Origin: Secundilactobacillus yichangensis
GTDB taxonomy: Bacteria > Bacillota > Bacilli > Lactobacillales > Lactobacillaceae
Direction of reading: 5' to 3'
Assembly (NCBI RefSeq): GCF_016861565.1
Contig: NZ_BOLK01000003.1
Coordinates: forward strand, 62,001-126,000
DNA length: 64,000 nucleotides
Of this stretch, positions 1 through 8,179 are shown in pieces. The notes beneath the pieces were generated by a model. It was not told where the DNA came from and searched no databases. It worked only from the letters and a program-made list of their open reading frames with translations. Position 1 is the first letter of the stretch. Every line of letters starts with the position of its first letter. Made by a program: the position numbers and the translations under genes.

Positions 1-353
1 CCATCAGGAAAAACCTTGACGTCCAAATCATAATCTATATACTTTAATGCCTCTTTATCTAAGACATAGGGTGTTGCAAGATTACAATAATAAGAAACCC
101 CATTATCCCGAATCATTGCAACAACATTAAACCAATAGTGTTTATGAAAATAAACAATCGCCGGTTCACGAGTAACCCATCGCCGCCCGTCGTCTTCAAT
201 CACCAGTGTGTGGTCATTGCAGCCGATGAGGGCATTTTCGCTTGTTTTAAGTACCATCGTATCGCGCCAAGTTCGATGCAAACTGCCGTCGTGCTTATAG
301 CTTTTGATCGTAATGAAGTCGCCTTCCTTAGGTCCTCTAGCTTCGCGCGCCAT
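1..353 (-). CDS. ntdP: Nucleoside tri-/diphosphate phosphatase, DUF402 (partial, C-terminus off window)
   Basis: This gene runs off the left edge, so only about the first 117 codons are visible. The ATG at 353-351 follows an AAAGTAGGG ribosome site. The product begins [20 protein letters not shown], and further on shows the family stretches [33 protein letters not shown] and [16 protein letters not shown]. These match the DUF402 family (B. subtilis YgaC, S. aureus Ntdp), which hydrolyses nucleoside tri- and diphosphates with a divalent metal. It lies downstream of recX on the same strand with about 90 bases between, so the two may be co-transcribed. Assignment is by remembered family sequence; the catalytic C-terminal part cannot be checked here. 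Confidence 0.88.
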   Translation of the reverse strand, partial: MAREARGPKEGDFITIKSYKHDGSLHRTWRDTMVLKTSENALIGCNDHTLVIEDDGRRWVTREPAIVYFHKHYWFNVVAMIRDNGVSYYCNLATPYVLDKEALKYIDYDLDVKVFPD

Positions 354-446
354 ATTAAACCCTACTTTCCAAAGTGTCGGGTATGATTAATTAAATTCGC
401 CTTTCATTATAGCAAACCCAATTCACCAACACAATGACTAAACTCG

Positions 447-1271
447 CTAGGACTCCTCTTCTGCCTTCTGTTCCAGCCACTTTGAAATTAAATCGCCATC
501 GAACCCTTTTCGATAGAGGGCCTGGCGAATTTTTAACTGCCGCTCCCGCGGTGCTTTGGTATGGTAACGGCGCCAAAGCTTTTCAGCTTGTGTTGCCAGC
601 AAGTCCTGTTCGGTTTCACTATCCATTTCAAAACTGGTTTCCGCCAGTGCCTGCCCCACTAAATCAAAGGAAAAGCCCTTTTCAACCAGTCGTTGCTGAA
701 CCTTTTGCCGCTGAATTTTCGGTGTCAGCTTCTGATATTGCCGCTTTAGCTTTGCAACGAGTTCACTTAACCGCTCCAATTGTTCATCCGGCTGATAATC
801 TTCTGCTAACGCGCTGTCAATCAGTTCATCTTTCACACCGCGCTGTTTTAGCTGACGGCGAATCACGGTGGGTCCCTTATCGCTAGTCCGCTTCATGGTT
901 CGCACGTAACTATGTGCATAGTGGCTATCATCGAGTAAATTATCTTCGATCAGCCGAGCCATTACGGGCGCAATCGTAGTTTCTGGGATTTCCTTTTTTA
1001 CTAAATAATCACTGAGTTCCTTTTCGGTTCGCTGCTGGTAGGACAGGTAGTTCAGCGCTAATTCGTATGCTTTAGACTGATCATCCGCGGACTCCAGCGT
1101 TTTGATCATGTCCGAAGTCAGTTCAGTCCCTTTCAGCAGCCGATAACGAATCAAAACATCTTCACTGACGGGAAAGGCGTAGTGACCATTCACGTACACG
1201 TTATAACGGCCCGCCCGTTTTTGAGCTTCAATTTTGGTAATTTGCAATTTAGTTGTCGAATCTTCTGCCAA
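447..1271 (-). CDS. recX: Regulatory protein RecX
   Basis: RecX binds RecA filaments and modulates recombination and the SOS response. The 274-residue product starts with the short N-terminal part usual in Firmicutes RecX (ITKIEAQKRAGRYNVYVN), then carries the three-helix repeats from about residue 60 on, including YLSYQQRTEKELSDYL, RLIEDNLLDDSHYAHSYV and a second copy in the C-terminal half (IRQALYRKGFDGDLISKWL). Length fits the 260-275 residues of lactobacilli. The start is TTG, with GGGAG 11 bases upstream; an ATG a few bases upstream is in another frame. The gene is divergent from the flavodoxin gene. Confidence 0.93.
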   Translation of the reverse strand: MAEDSTTKLQITKIEAQKRAGRYNVYVNGHYAFPVSEDVLIRYRLLKGTELTSDMIKTLESADDQSKAYELALNYLSYQQRTEKELSDYLVKKEIPETTIAPVMARLIEDNLLDDSHYAHSYVRTMKRTSDKGPTVIRRQLKQRGVKDELIDSALAEDYQPDEQLERLSELVAKLKRQYQKLTPKIQRQKVQQRLVEKGFSFDLVGQALAETSFEMDSETEQDLLATQAEKLWRRYHTKAPRERQLKIRQALYRKGFDGDLISKWLEQKAEEES

Positions 1272-1341
1272 GTCATTTCACACTCCCTTACGACTTTGAT
1301 ATACTGAAGACAATTCATACTTAAGAATAGGGGCGACTTTC

Positions 1342-1788
1342 ATGGCAACTGCACACGTTGTGTTTGCAACCATCACCGGTAATAACGAAGATATTGCCGA
1401 TATTATTACTGAAAAATTAGAACAATTAGGCGTCAACGTCACGGAATCAGAAATTTCTCAAACTGACGCGGACTCCTTTGAAGACGTCGATATTTGCGTG
1501 GTTTGCCCGTACACTTACGACGAAGGCGAACTGCCTGAAGAAGGCATGGACTTCTACGATGACCTGGAAGACGTTGATCTATCCGGTAAAGTTTACGGTG
1601 TTGCCGGATCTGGCGATACCTTCTACGGCGATGATTTCTGTGTCGCGGTAGACGCCTATGGCAAGAAGCTCCAAGCCGCTGGTGCAACACAGGGTGCTGA
1701 CAATGTCAAAATCAACTTGGAACCCGAAGAAAAGGACATTGAAACGCTGGACGCCTTTGCCGAAAAGTTAGTCGATAAAGCTAAATAG
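1342..1788 (+). CDS. Flavodoxin
   Basis: Short-chain flavodoxin of 148 residues, a small FMN-binding cytoplasmic electron carrier. The N-terminus ATAHVVFATITGNNEDIADI holds the phosphate loop (T-x-T-G-N, residues about 10-14). The later stretches VCPYTYDEGELPEE and VAGSGDTFYGDDFCVAVD correspond to the two isoalloxazine-flanking loops. The protein is strongly acidic, as flavodoxins are. The ATG follows AGGGGCGAC. The stop codon abuts the stop of the convergent YihY gene, with no intergenic DNA. The redox partner is unknown from this window. Confidence 0.92.
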   Translation: MATAHVVFATITGNNEDIADIITEKLEQLGVNVTESEISQTDADSFEDVDICVVCPYTYDEGELPEEGMDFYDDLEDVDLSGKVYGVAGSGDTFYGDDFCVAVDAYGKKLQAAGATQGADNVKINLEPEEKDIETLDAFAEKLVDKAK

Positions 1789-2733
1789 TTATTTTTTCTT
1801 ACCAGAAGGCCGCTTCTTTTTTCCGTTGGAAGCTGACCTTCTTTTTGTTTGCCGTTTATGGTGGGTCACCCTCGCTTGATCAACGATGTTTTGCATAATA
1901 TCCAGTTCTTCGATCTCACCTTGCCGCCACTCTTGAACCGTGGCGTTAAGAACACCGCCCGCTAAGAGAATAATCCCGGAAATATTCATCCAAATCAGTA
2001 AAATAATGAACGTTCCAAGCGTTTGATAACCGGTAATGTTACGGGCAAAATAACGAATATAAATTGAAAATCCCTGGGCAAGCACTAACCAGCCAGCTGT
2101 GGTGATGAAAGCACCGATCCAGACGTAGCGTAACTTGACTTTAGCTGAAGGGACTACCATGTACAGCAGGCCACTGAGTAAAAAGATGACCAGAAACGAA
2201 ATTGGCCACCTTAAGCTGCCAATAAAATCAGTCAGGTGATTTGAGATATTCAGCCATGGTTTAAGGTATCTCCCCAGCCATTCGCTTAAACTAAACAGAA
2301 TGGCAATCGCTACAATTGAAATAATAACGAGAATAATCAAAATAAACGAAAAGAAACGGCTAATAATTGCGTTAGGCTGTTCGATACCATAGGCTAGGTT
2401 AATACTGCGCTGAAAGGCCGATACGGCACGTCCAGCCGACCAGATAGTGACAATGATTCCGAACGACAGAGTGCCGGTACTCCCCTGCTCCAGAAAGGAA
2501 CGAATAATCGGCGCCAGCGTTTGATAGACCGCGTCCGGCAAAACCGGCTCAATATATCTCAGCACACCGTTCGTATCAAAGTGTAAAAACGAAATCAAGT
2601 TCCCGGCAATCAGCATGATTGGGAAAATGGAAAGCAGCATATAGTACGACAGTACCGCCGCCGAATCATTGATATTGGCTTGGGAAAAGCGATGAATAAG
2701 CTGCTTAACGAATTCTTTAAATCCTGTTTGCAT
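1789..2733 (-). CDS. YihY/BrkB family membrane protein
   Basis: A 314-residue polytopic protein of the YihY/virulence-factor BrkB family (formerly misnamed ribonuclease BN). About six membrane segments are visible, starting at residues 25-45 (AAVLSYYMLLSIFPIMLIAG). The family stretch TIWSAGRAVSAFQRSINLAYG follows near residue 100. The last 25 residues are a very basic tail (KRQTKRRSASNGKKKRPSGKKK region) predicted to be cytoplasmic. Start ATG with GAGG upstream. The molecular function of this family in Firmicutes is not established. It lies just after the epimerase gene on the same strand, with a gap of about 10 bases, and is probably co-transcribed with it. Confidence 0.88.
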   Translation of the reverse strand: MQTGFKEFVKQLIHRFSQANINDSAAVLSYYMLLSIFPIMLIAGNLISFLHFDTNGVLRYIEPVLPDAVYQTLAPIIRSFLEQGSTGTLSFGIIVTIWSAGRAVSAFQRSINLAYGIEQPNAIISRFFSFILIILVIISIVAIAILFSLSEWLGRYLKPWLNISNHLTDFIGSLRWPISFLVIFLLSGLLYMVVPSAKVKLRYVWIGAFITTAGWLVLAQGFSIYIRYFARNITGYQTLGTFIILLIWMNISGIILLAGGVLNATVQEWRQGEIEELDIMQNIVDQARVTHHKRQTKRRSASNGKKKRPSGKKK

Positions 2734-2742
2734 GATTTAACC

Positions 2743-3864
2743 TCACAGTTGCTGCTGGTGGTCTTGAATCGCTTTTAAAATGCGTTCTGAAGCGTGACCA
2801 TCACCGTATGGATTTTTGGCATCAGCCATTCGGCGGTATGCCCGTTCATCCGTCAGCAGCGTTTCCATGGCCGCCGTAACCACCTTCGGATCCGTGCCAA
2901 CTAGTTTTAACGTCCCAGCCTTAACGCCTTCTGGCCGTTCGGTTTCATCCCTTAATACCAGTACGGGCTTACCCAGCGAAGGTGCTTCTTCTTGAACCCC
3001 GCCGGAATCAGTCATGATCAGATAGCTGCGGGCAGCTAAATTATGGAAGTCCACCACGTCCAGCGGTTCAATTAAGTGGATCCGGTCCACGTCACCCAGT
3101 TCAGCCTGAGCAACCTTTTGCACGGCTGGACTCAGGTGCACCGGATAAACCAGTTCAACGTCAGGGTACGCGGCGACTACTTTGCGAATGGCATCAAACA
3201 CCCGTTTCATGGGCTCGCCTTGGTTCTCACGGCGGTGCATGGTCAGTAAAATAATTCGGTGCTGATCATCGATTTGATCCAAAACAGCGTGGTGATAGTT
3301 TTCATCCACCGTTTGCTGAAGGGCGTCGATGGCGGTATTCCCAGTGATAAAAATCCGGTCGTCAGGATGGTTCTGCTTGAGCAGATTTTCCCGGCTCAGA
3401 GACGTTGGCGCAAAGTAGTAATCACTTAAGATATCGGTGAGCTGACGGTTCATTTCTTCTGGGTATGGCGAATACTTATCCCAGGTCCGTAGCCCGGCTT
3501 CCACGTGTCCCAGTGGAATTTGGTGGTAAAAGGCACTGACACTGGCCGCGAAAGTCGTGGTGGTGTCGCCGTGAACCAGGATAATATCAGGCTGGGCTTC
3601 ATCGATCACGCTATCCAAGTGAATCAATACCCGACTGGTGATCTGTGCCAATGTCTGGTTTGGTTTCATAATATTCAGGTCATAATCCGGTTTAATTTTA
3701 AAAATGTCTAAAACTTGGTCTAACATCTCCCGGTGTTGGGCCGTCACAACTGTAATAGGTGTAAAATGATCTGTATCGCGTTGCATTCTTAATACGATCG
3801 GTGCCATTTTAATGGCTTCTGGCCGGGTACCGAACACTGTCATTACTTTAATTGGTTTAGTCAT
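2743..3864 (-). CDS. mnaA: UDP-N-acetylglucosamine 2-epimerase (non-hydrolysing)
   Basis: Interconverts UDP-GlcNAc and UDP-ManNAc, a precursor of wall teichoic acid linkage units and other surface glycans. I chose the ATG at 3864, giving 373 residues, because GGGAG sits 8 bases upstream and the protein then begins MTKPIKVMTVFGTRPEAIK. The reading frame is open 20 codons further upstream without a good ribosome site. Family signatures seen: GTRPEAIKMAP (about 12-22), HGDTTTTFAAS, HVEAGLRTWDKYSPYPEE, MTDSGGVQEEAPSLGKPVL and RDETERPEG. It is divergent from the glycosyltransferase pair; all three are plausibly for surface polymer synthesis. Confidence 0.95.
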   Translation of the reverse strand: MTKPIKVMTVFGTRPEAIKMAPIVLRMQRDTDHFTPITVVTAQHREMLDQVLDIFKIKPDYDLNIMKPNQTLAQITSRVLIHLDSVIDEAQPDIILVHGDTTTTFAASVSAFYHQIPLGHVEAGLRTWDKYSPYPEEMNRQLTDILSDYYFAPTSLSRENLLKQNHPDDRIFITGNTAIDALQQTVDENYHHAVLDQIDDQHRIILLTMHRRENQGEPMKRVFDAIRKVVAAYPDVELVYPVHLSPAVQKVAQAELGDVDRIHLIEPLDVVDFHNLAARSYLIMTDSGGVQEEAPSLGKPVLVLRDETERPEGVKAGTLKLVGTDPKVVTAAMETLLTDERAYRRMADAKNPYGDGHASERILKAIQDHQQQL

Positions 3865-3989
3865 TTTAAATACTCCCAGGTTATGAATTGTCATTTCTGT
3901 ATGATTAATCTGATATTGAATCAACGCCTATAATTGTACCAGAACCCTTGTTCAGGAGATACAATTCTGATTAATTTTTCACTTTTGAA

Positions 3990-4004
3990 ACAAACCGTTT
4001 ACAA
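3990..4004 (-). promoter_or_regulatory. Candidate cre (CcpA) site
   Basis: Read on the minus strand this is TTGTAAACGGTTTGT, matching the catabolite-responsive-element consensus WTGNAANCGNWNNCW except at the C. It lies between the divergent epimerase and glycosyltransferase genes. A near-identical word occurs upstream of gntK. Function is inferred from the consensus only. Confidence 0.4.
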
Positions 4005-4023
4005 AACTTAATCAATTTTAACT

Positions 4024-4056
4024 TTGTTCTTAATTCTATTTGTCCTATTATAGGAC
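4024..4056 (+). promoter_or_regulatory. Promoter with palindrome over the -10 box (glycosyltransferase)
   Basis: TTGTTC (4024-4029) and TATTAT (4046-4051) are separated by 16 bases. The -10 box lies inside a perfect palindrome GTCCTATTATAGGAC (4042-4056), a geometry expected of a repressor operator. It is 31 bases before the glycosyltransferase ATG. No regulator gene in the window is an obvious partner. Confidence 0.5.
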
Positions 4057-4086
4057 TTAAGCCTAAGAAGGGAAGGTTATCTATTT

Positions 4087-5028
4087 ATGCGTACCCTCAG
4101 CCTGATCGTACCTTGTTACAACGAGGAAGAATCGATCAATATTTTTTATGATGCTGTAGCAAAAGTGTTTGCTTCAATTAACGAAAAAACTGAACGTTAT
4201 CAGCCGGAATACCTGTTCGTTAACGACGGCTCTAGCGATAAAACATTGCCAATCTTAAAGGATCTGCAAAAAAAACACCCCGAAACCGTTCACTACCTCT
4301 CGTTTTCCCGTAACTTCGGCAAAGAATCCGCGCTTGCCTGCGGACTAGACGCCTCCACTGGTGATTTAGTTGCCGTCATGGACGTTGATTTACAAGATCC
4401 ACCGGAATTATTACCGAAAATGATTGATTTAATTGAAAATGACGGCTATGACTGCGTTGGCACTATTCAAAAGCAACGCCGCGGTCAAGGCCGGATTCGC
4501 GCTTTCCTGTCAGCCCGTTTCTATAACGTGATTGACGCCGTATCACAAGTTCGGATCGAACCTAACGCCCGTGATTACCGTTTAATGACCCGCAAAATGG
4601 TCGATACAATCACCTCTTTGCCTGAATATAACCGTTTTTCAAAGGGCATCTTTGCTTGGGTTGGCTACAAAACCACCTACCTTAAGTACGAAAGTCAGCC
4701 CCGGGCGGCCGGTAAATCGCACTGGTCATTCATGCAGCTGGTCAACTATGCCATTGATGGTATCGTGGACTTTTCAGACGCACCATTGAAAATTGCCACT
4801 TGGATCGGTGGGCTTTCTTGTGTGGTTGCAATCTGCGGCTTTATTTTTGTCATCGTCCGCGCTTTAACGGTGGGCCATGCAGTTGCCGGCTGGGCTTCAA
4901 TCGTTTCAATTATCCTCTTCCTGGGCGGTATTCAGCTGTTCAGCCTCGGTATTTTAGGTGAGTACATTGGAAAGATTTATCTGGAAACCAAGCACCGGCC
5001 AAAATACATTGTCCAAGAAAAAAAGTAG
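4087..5028 (+). CDS. Family 2 glycosyltransferase, CsbB/YkcC type (polyprenyl-phosphate sugar synthase)
   Basis: A 313-residue GT-A fold enzyme that would transfer a sugar to undecaprenyl phosphate at the inner membrane face. The catalytic half shows SLIVPCYNEEES (residues 5-16), FVNDGSSD (44-51) and the DxD-containing MDVDLQDPPE (98-107). Two C-terminal membrane helices follow (about 233-256 and 270-292), then a short basic tail. This architecture matches CsbB, YkcC, GtrB and similar DPM1-like enzymes. The GtrA-like gene 15 bases downstream would supply the flippase, as in the CsbB/GtcA system that decorates teichoic acids. The sugar cannot be read from sequence. Start ATG with GGAAGG 10 bases upstream. 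Confidence 0.88.
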   Translation: MRTLSLIVPCYNEEESINIFYDAVAKVFASINEKTERYQPEYLFVNDGSSDKTLPILKDLQKKHPETVHYLSFSRNFGKESALACGLDASTGDLVAVMDVDLQDPPELLPKMIDLIENDGYDCVGTIQKQRRGQGRIRAFLSARFYNVIDAVSQVRIEPNARDYRLMTRKMVDTITSLPEYNRFSKGIFAWVGYKTTYLKYESQPRAAGKSHWSFMQLVNYAIDGIVDFSDAPLKIATWIGGLSCVVAICGFIFVIVRALTVGHAVAGWASIVSIILFLGGIQLFSLGILGEYIGKIYLETKHRPKYIVQEKK

Positions 5029-5043
5029 AGCAAGGAATCTAAT

Positions 5044-5448
5044 ATGCATACCCTATGGAACTTATTTAAAAAATATGAGTCAGTCATTAGCTACCTGTTT
5101 TTTGGTGGTTTAACCACCCTGATCAACATCGGTGTGTTCGGCTGGCTAAACCTCCACATGAATTACCAAATCGCCAACGTACTGGCGTGGTTAGCTTCCG
5201 TGATTTTTGCTTTTATTACCAATAAGCTTTGGGTCTTCAACTCCAAGTCGATGGCTTGGCGGACCTTTTTGTGGGAAACGCTGACCTTCTTTTTCTTCCG
5301 GCTGCTGTCATTAGTAGTCGACCAACTGATCATGTTTGTGGGAATCTCACTACTTTCTGGCAATCCGCTGATCGTCAAAATCATTGATAACGTCATTGTG
5401 GTGATCCTGAATTACTTCTTCTCCAAGTGGATCATCTTCAAAAAATAA
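5044..5448 (+). CDS. GtrA/GtcA family membrane protein (putative lipid-linked sugar flippase)
   Basis: A 134-residue protein with four predicted membrane segments, the size and layout of GtrA/GtcA proteins. The first segment carries SYLFFGGLTTLINIGVFGWL, a typical start for the family, and the C-terminus ends with NYFFSKWIIFKK, the usual aromatic-basic close. In known systems such a protein works with a CsbB/GtrB-type transferase to flip undecaprenyl-phosphate sugar for decoration of wall polymers. It is the second gene of a two-gene operon and ends at a strong hairpin terminator. ATG with AAGGA upstream. Confidence 0.88.
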   Translation: MHTLWNLFKKYESVISYLFFGGLTTLINIGVFGWLNLHMNYQIANVLAWLASVIFAFITNKLWVFNSKSMAWRTFLWETLTFFFFRLLSLVVDQLIMFVGISLLSGNPLIVKIIDNVIVVILNYFFSKWIIFKK

Positions 5449-5493
5449 AATAACCTGAGCAACCAGCTTCTTGACTGGTTGCTCAGGTTATTT
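5449..5493. terminator. Bidirectional rho-independent terminator
   Basis: AATAACCTGAGCAACCAG pairs perfectly with CTGGTTGCTCAGGTTATT across an 8-base loop. A-rich and T-rich flanks on both sides suit the convergent gtrA-like and marR transcripts. Confidence 0.92.
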
Positions 5494-5504
5494 TAATAGC
5501 CGCG

Positions 5505-6002
5505 TTAATGACTATGCTGCAGATCTTGCAGGAACGCTGCAATTAAGCTCAACTGTTCCGGCGTATACCGGTCGACTAGTTCTCGATGCTGCTTATCCAG
5601 CAGTTCGCTCAGCTGATTTTGAACGGCGACCACTTTAGTCCCAACTTTAGTCGGCTGGTAAACCGCTTTGCGCTGTTCTGGTGAGGCTTTAACGACAAAG
5701 CCCAAACGCGAGAGCTTATTCATGTTCTTGGCAATCACCCCAAAGCTGAGGTCCATTGCTTCCACTAATTGATCCTCGGATACCGGCGCTAAAGCAACGA
5801 CTTGCTGCAGTAACTTTAAGCTTAACGTTGATAACTGTGAAATGGCATACTGCAAATCCCGGTTAGGAATGTGTAACTGCAGCCATTGCCGTTCAAAATT
5901 ATTATCCTGCGCCCGGGTATTCATGATATCAATCAGTGAATTTTCGATGTGGTGTTTATAAAAGTCTAATTTATCCAAAGTTGATCCCTCATTTTCTGTC
6001 AC
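5505..6002 (-). CDS. MarR family transcriptional regulator
   Basis: A 165-residue protein with a winged-helix domain in the centre (about residues 50-125): ISQLSTLSLKLLQQVVALAP, then the recognition region VSEDQLVEAMDLSFGVIAKN and a wing ending KAVYQPTKVGTKVV. C-terminal helices suit dimerisation. The layout matches MarR repressors. It is divergent from the universal stress protein gene with about 190 bases between, so it may regulate that gene or itself. Ligand and targets are unknown. Convergent with the glycosyltransferase operon across a shared terminator. Confidence 0.8.
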   Translation of the reverse strand: MTENEGSTLDKLDFYKHHIENSLIDIMNTRAQDNNFERQWLQLHIPNRDLQYAISQLSTLSLKLLQQVVALAPVSEDQLVEAMDLSFGVIAKNMNKLSRLGFVVKASPEQRKAVYQPTKVGTKVVAVQNQLSELLDKQHRELVDRYTPEQLSLIAAFLQDLQHSH

Positions 6003-6115
6003 TAAAACTATATCATAACTAACCGGACTGAGAAAGCCGTTTGGCCGTGCTGTTGGTGTTTAATTTGATGTGAAATCAATTCAAAGAAGCTTTCATAACC
6101 AAATGCACAAAGGAC

Positions 6116-6131
6116 TTGAAACCACTTTCAA
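6116..6131. promoter_or_regulatory. Inverted repeat between marR-like and uspA-like genes
   Basis: TTGAAACCACTTTCAA is a perfect 6+6 inverted repeat with a 4-base centre in the divergent intergenic region, 65 bases upstream of the UspA ATG. It is a candidate operator for the adjacent MarR protein. No clear -35/-10 pair was recognised next to it. Confidence 0.35.
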
Positions 6132-6195
6132 AATGTTTCACAATGGACTTAAGCTAATCATACTTAGTAATAAAATTCAGAAGAGAGTTGATAAT

Positions 6196-6648
6196 ATGTA
6201 CAATCATATTGTTGTTCCGCTTGATGGCAGTCATAATTCTAAGTTAGCACTTTCTGAAGCGCTAAAGCTGGTTAAGCAGTTTAATGCTGAACTGACCATC
6301 GTTAACGTCGCTGACGATAAACGGCTGATCTACACGGTTACCGGAACTGGTATCGCTAATACTGGCGGTTATTACAAAGAATTAAACGACCGCGCAACGG
6401 CGATTTTAGCTGAAGGCCAAAAGATGGCTGATGACGCTGGTGTGACCGCTAAAACGGAAATTCTTCATGGCAGTCCGAAGCAGGTGATCGCCGTTGAATA
6501 TCCTGAAAGCCACGACGTTGATCTAATTGTCATGGGTAAATCAGGTACTGACGCTATCGACCGGCTATTGGTGGGTTCTACTACCGCTGCCGTCGTCCGT
6601 AACGCTCTGACAAACGTGCTAGTTATTGCTGAACCAACTAATGGTTAA
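6196..6648 (+). CDS. Universal stress protein, UspA family
   Basis: A 150-residue UspA-fold protein. The start at 6196 was chosen because MYNHIVVPLDGSHNSKLALSEA is the normal beginning of the family and AAGAGAG lies about 8 bases upstream; the frame stays open 42 codons further without matching known UspA N-termini. The ATP-binding motif G-x2-G-x9-G-S/T is present as GKSGTDAIDRLLVGSTTAAV (about residues 115-134), so nucleotide binding is likely. Such proteins aid survival under stress by ill-defined means. It is monocistronic and followed by the tRNA-Arg gene about 57 bases on. Confidence 0.92.
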   Translation: MYNHIVVPLDGSHNSKLALSEALKLVKQFNAELTIVNVADDKRLIYTVTGTGIANTGGYYKELNDRATAILAEGQKMADDAGVTAKTEILHGSPKQVIAVEYPESHDVDLIVMGKSGTDAIDRLLVGSTTAAVVRNALTNVLVIAEPTNG

Positions 6649-6705
6649 ACTGAACTATCCTTTACAACGTGCTTAATCCATGAGAAAATGTTCAGTGTGC
6701 TTTTT

Positions 6706-6778
6706 GGCCCCATAGCACAACTGGATAGGGCACCCGCCTCCTAAGCGGCTGATCCCGGTTCGAGTCCGGGTGGGGTCA
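6706..6778 (+). tRNA. tRNA-Arg (anticodon CCT)
   Basis: Cloverleaf read by eye: acceptor GGCCCCA (6706-6712) pairs with TGGGGTC (6771-6777, one G-T), and the discriminator is A. The T arm is CCCGG-TTCGAGT-CCGGG. The anticodon loop CTCCTAA holds CCT at 6740-6742, which reads AGG. The D stem (GCAC/GGGC) has one A-G mismatch and the outer anticodon-stem pair is unpaired. CCA is not encoded. Confidence 0.93.
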
Positions 6779-6788
6779 TGCGACAACT

Positions 6789-6838
6789 AAAATAACCTGA
6801 TCTGCAGTGAAAATTGACTGCAGATCAGGTTATTTTTT
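6789..6838. terminator. Bidirectional terminator after tRNA-Arg and the helicase gene
   Basis: AAATAACCTGATCTGCAGT pairs with ACTGCAGATCAGGTTATTT around a short A/T loop, flanked by A and T runs. It serves the tRNA on the plus strand and the helicase gene on the minus strand. Confidence 0.92.
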
Positions 6839-6843
6839 ACGCT

Positions 6844-8157
6844 TTAATCGGCCTGTTCTTCGCGCTTATGACGCATCCCTTTACGCTTAGAATGCTTGTT
6901 GTGCCCCTTCTTTTTCTTCATTGGTTGCGGCAGAGACGCCTTAACCCTTGGTTTCCGGCTTGCTGGCTGCATCGCCGTAGGATCCGTGCGCACTTCGCCG
7001 GCAACTTTAGCCTCAGGTGCATCCGTCTGATCCGCATCAAATGATTGCTGAACAGGGCGCTTGGTACTTAACTGGTGATCCTGATAGTAAACGGACACCA
7101 GGTCATAGTTAGTATCCTTCAGCATCCGCTTTAAGTCCCGAAGATCGTGGTCGTCACCAAAGTTGACCACTTGTCCCGGCTCACCCATTCGGCCAGTTCG
7201 GCCAACCCGGTGGGTGTAGCTGATGGCGCTATCTGGTAAATCGAAGTTAACCACTGCTGGCAGCTTAGCGATATCCAGACCACGAGCAGCGACATCGGTG
7301 GATAACAGCAATTTAACTCGACCTAACCGAAAGTCAGTCAAGGCTTTTTGCCGTTCCGTCTGACGCTGATTAGCCGATAACGTTGCCACCGGCACGTGGT
7401 GATGCATGAGCCAGCTCTTAGTTTGCTGTAAAGCACCCACGTGATTAAAGAATACCAGCGCCTTAAACTGCTTAACGGAAGTTAATTTTCCCAGCATACC
7501 AGCTTTTTTCAGGTTTGAAACCTCTAGCATGCCGTGACGGACTTCACCCTGAGTATGGTCAATATTGCGAACATCCACTCGGGTTACCGGTGTCCCAAAC
7601 CACTTTTGCAATTCTTCTAGAATTGGTGTTTCGGTTGCTGAGAAGAAGCCCATTTGAACTTCGGACGGCACGTTTTGCAAAATTGTCCGAACGGCATCAA
7701 AGGTTTCACCCTCCAGCAAATCATCCGCTTCATCCACGATCACCGTTTGAACATCATGGGTTTTAAGTTTCCGGTCTTCAATCAAATTCAGGATTCGACC
7801 CGGTGTCCCAATCACAATTTCGGGGTGCTTTTTGAGCTGTTCCAGCTGCCGCTTAACGTTAGCACCACCTGTAATTGAAGTTACTTGCATGCCCACTAAA
7901 GTCGCAAAGCTGCGGGTGACGTGGGTTAACTGCATGGCTAGTTCCTGTGACGGCGCAATGATAACTGCCTGAATTCCCTGGCCTGGAGCCAAACGTTCAA
8001 GCACTGGCACAACAAATCCCAGCGTTTTCCCAGAACCGGTTGGTGCTAGTCCCAGCACGCTGTCGCCATTCTTCAATGGCTCATAAACTGCTGACTGAAT
8101 CGGTGATAATTCATCAAAGCCTAACTTTTCAAATTGATTTTTAAATTGTGGAATCAT
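6844..8157 (-). CDS. DEAD-box ATP-dependent RNA helicase
   Basis: A 437-residue SF2 helicase that would remodel RNA duplexes in ribosome assembly or mRNA turnover. Motifs in order: Q motif FDELSPIQSAVYEPL (about 14-28), motif I APTGSGKT (38-45), PSQELA (Ia), GG, TPGR (Ib), DEAD (about 142), SAT (III), then in the second RecA lobe DVAARGLD (V) and HRVGRTGR (VI). A basic tail rich in Lys, Arg and His (last 45 residues) probably adds RNA affinity. It resembles the shorter Firmicutes helicases (CshB/YfmL group), but I cannot separate these by eye. Start ATG with GAGGGG upstream. Confidence 0.92.
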   Translation of the reverse strand: MIPQFKNQFEKLGFDELSPIQSAVYEPLKNGDSVLGLAPTGSGKTLGFVVPVLERLAPGQGIQAVIIAPSQELAMQLTHVTRSFATLVGMQVTSITGGANVKRQLEQLKKHPEIVIGTPGRILNLIEDRKLKTHDVQTVIVDEADDLLEGETFDAVRTILQNVPSEVQMGFFSATETPILEELQKWFGTPVTRVDVRNIDHTQGEVRHGMLEVSNLKKAGMLGKLTSVKQFKALVFFNHVGALQQTKSWLMHHHVPVATLSANQRQTERQKALTDFRLGRVKLLLSTDVAARGLDIAKLPAVVNFDLPDSAISYTHRVGRTGRMGEPGQVVNFGDDHDLRDLKRMLKDTNYDLVSVYYQDHQLSTKRPVQQSFDADQTDAPEAKVAGEVRTDPTAMQPASRKPRVKASLPQPMKKKKGHNKHSKRKGMRHKREEQAD

Positions 8158-8179
8158 AATGGGATCCCCTCATTTCTCG

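Noticed and set aside
434-886. 150-codon open frame opposite recX
   Set aside because: Antisense to the conserved recX gene; product has no recognisable pattern.
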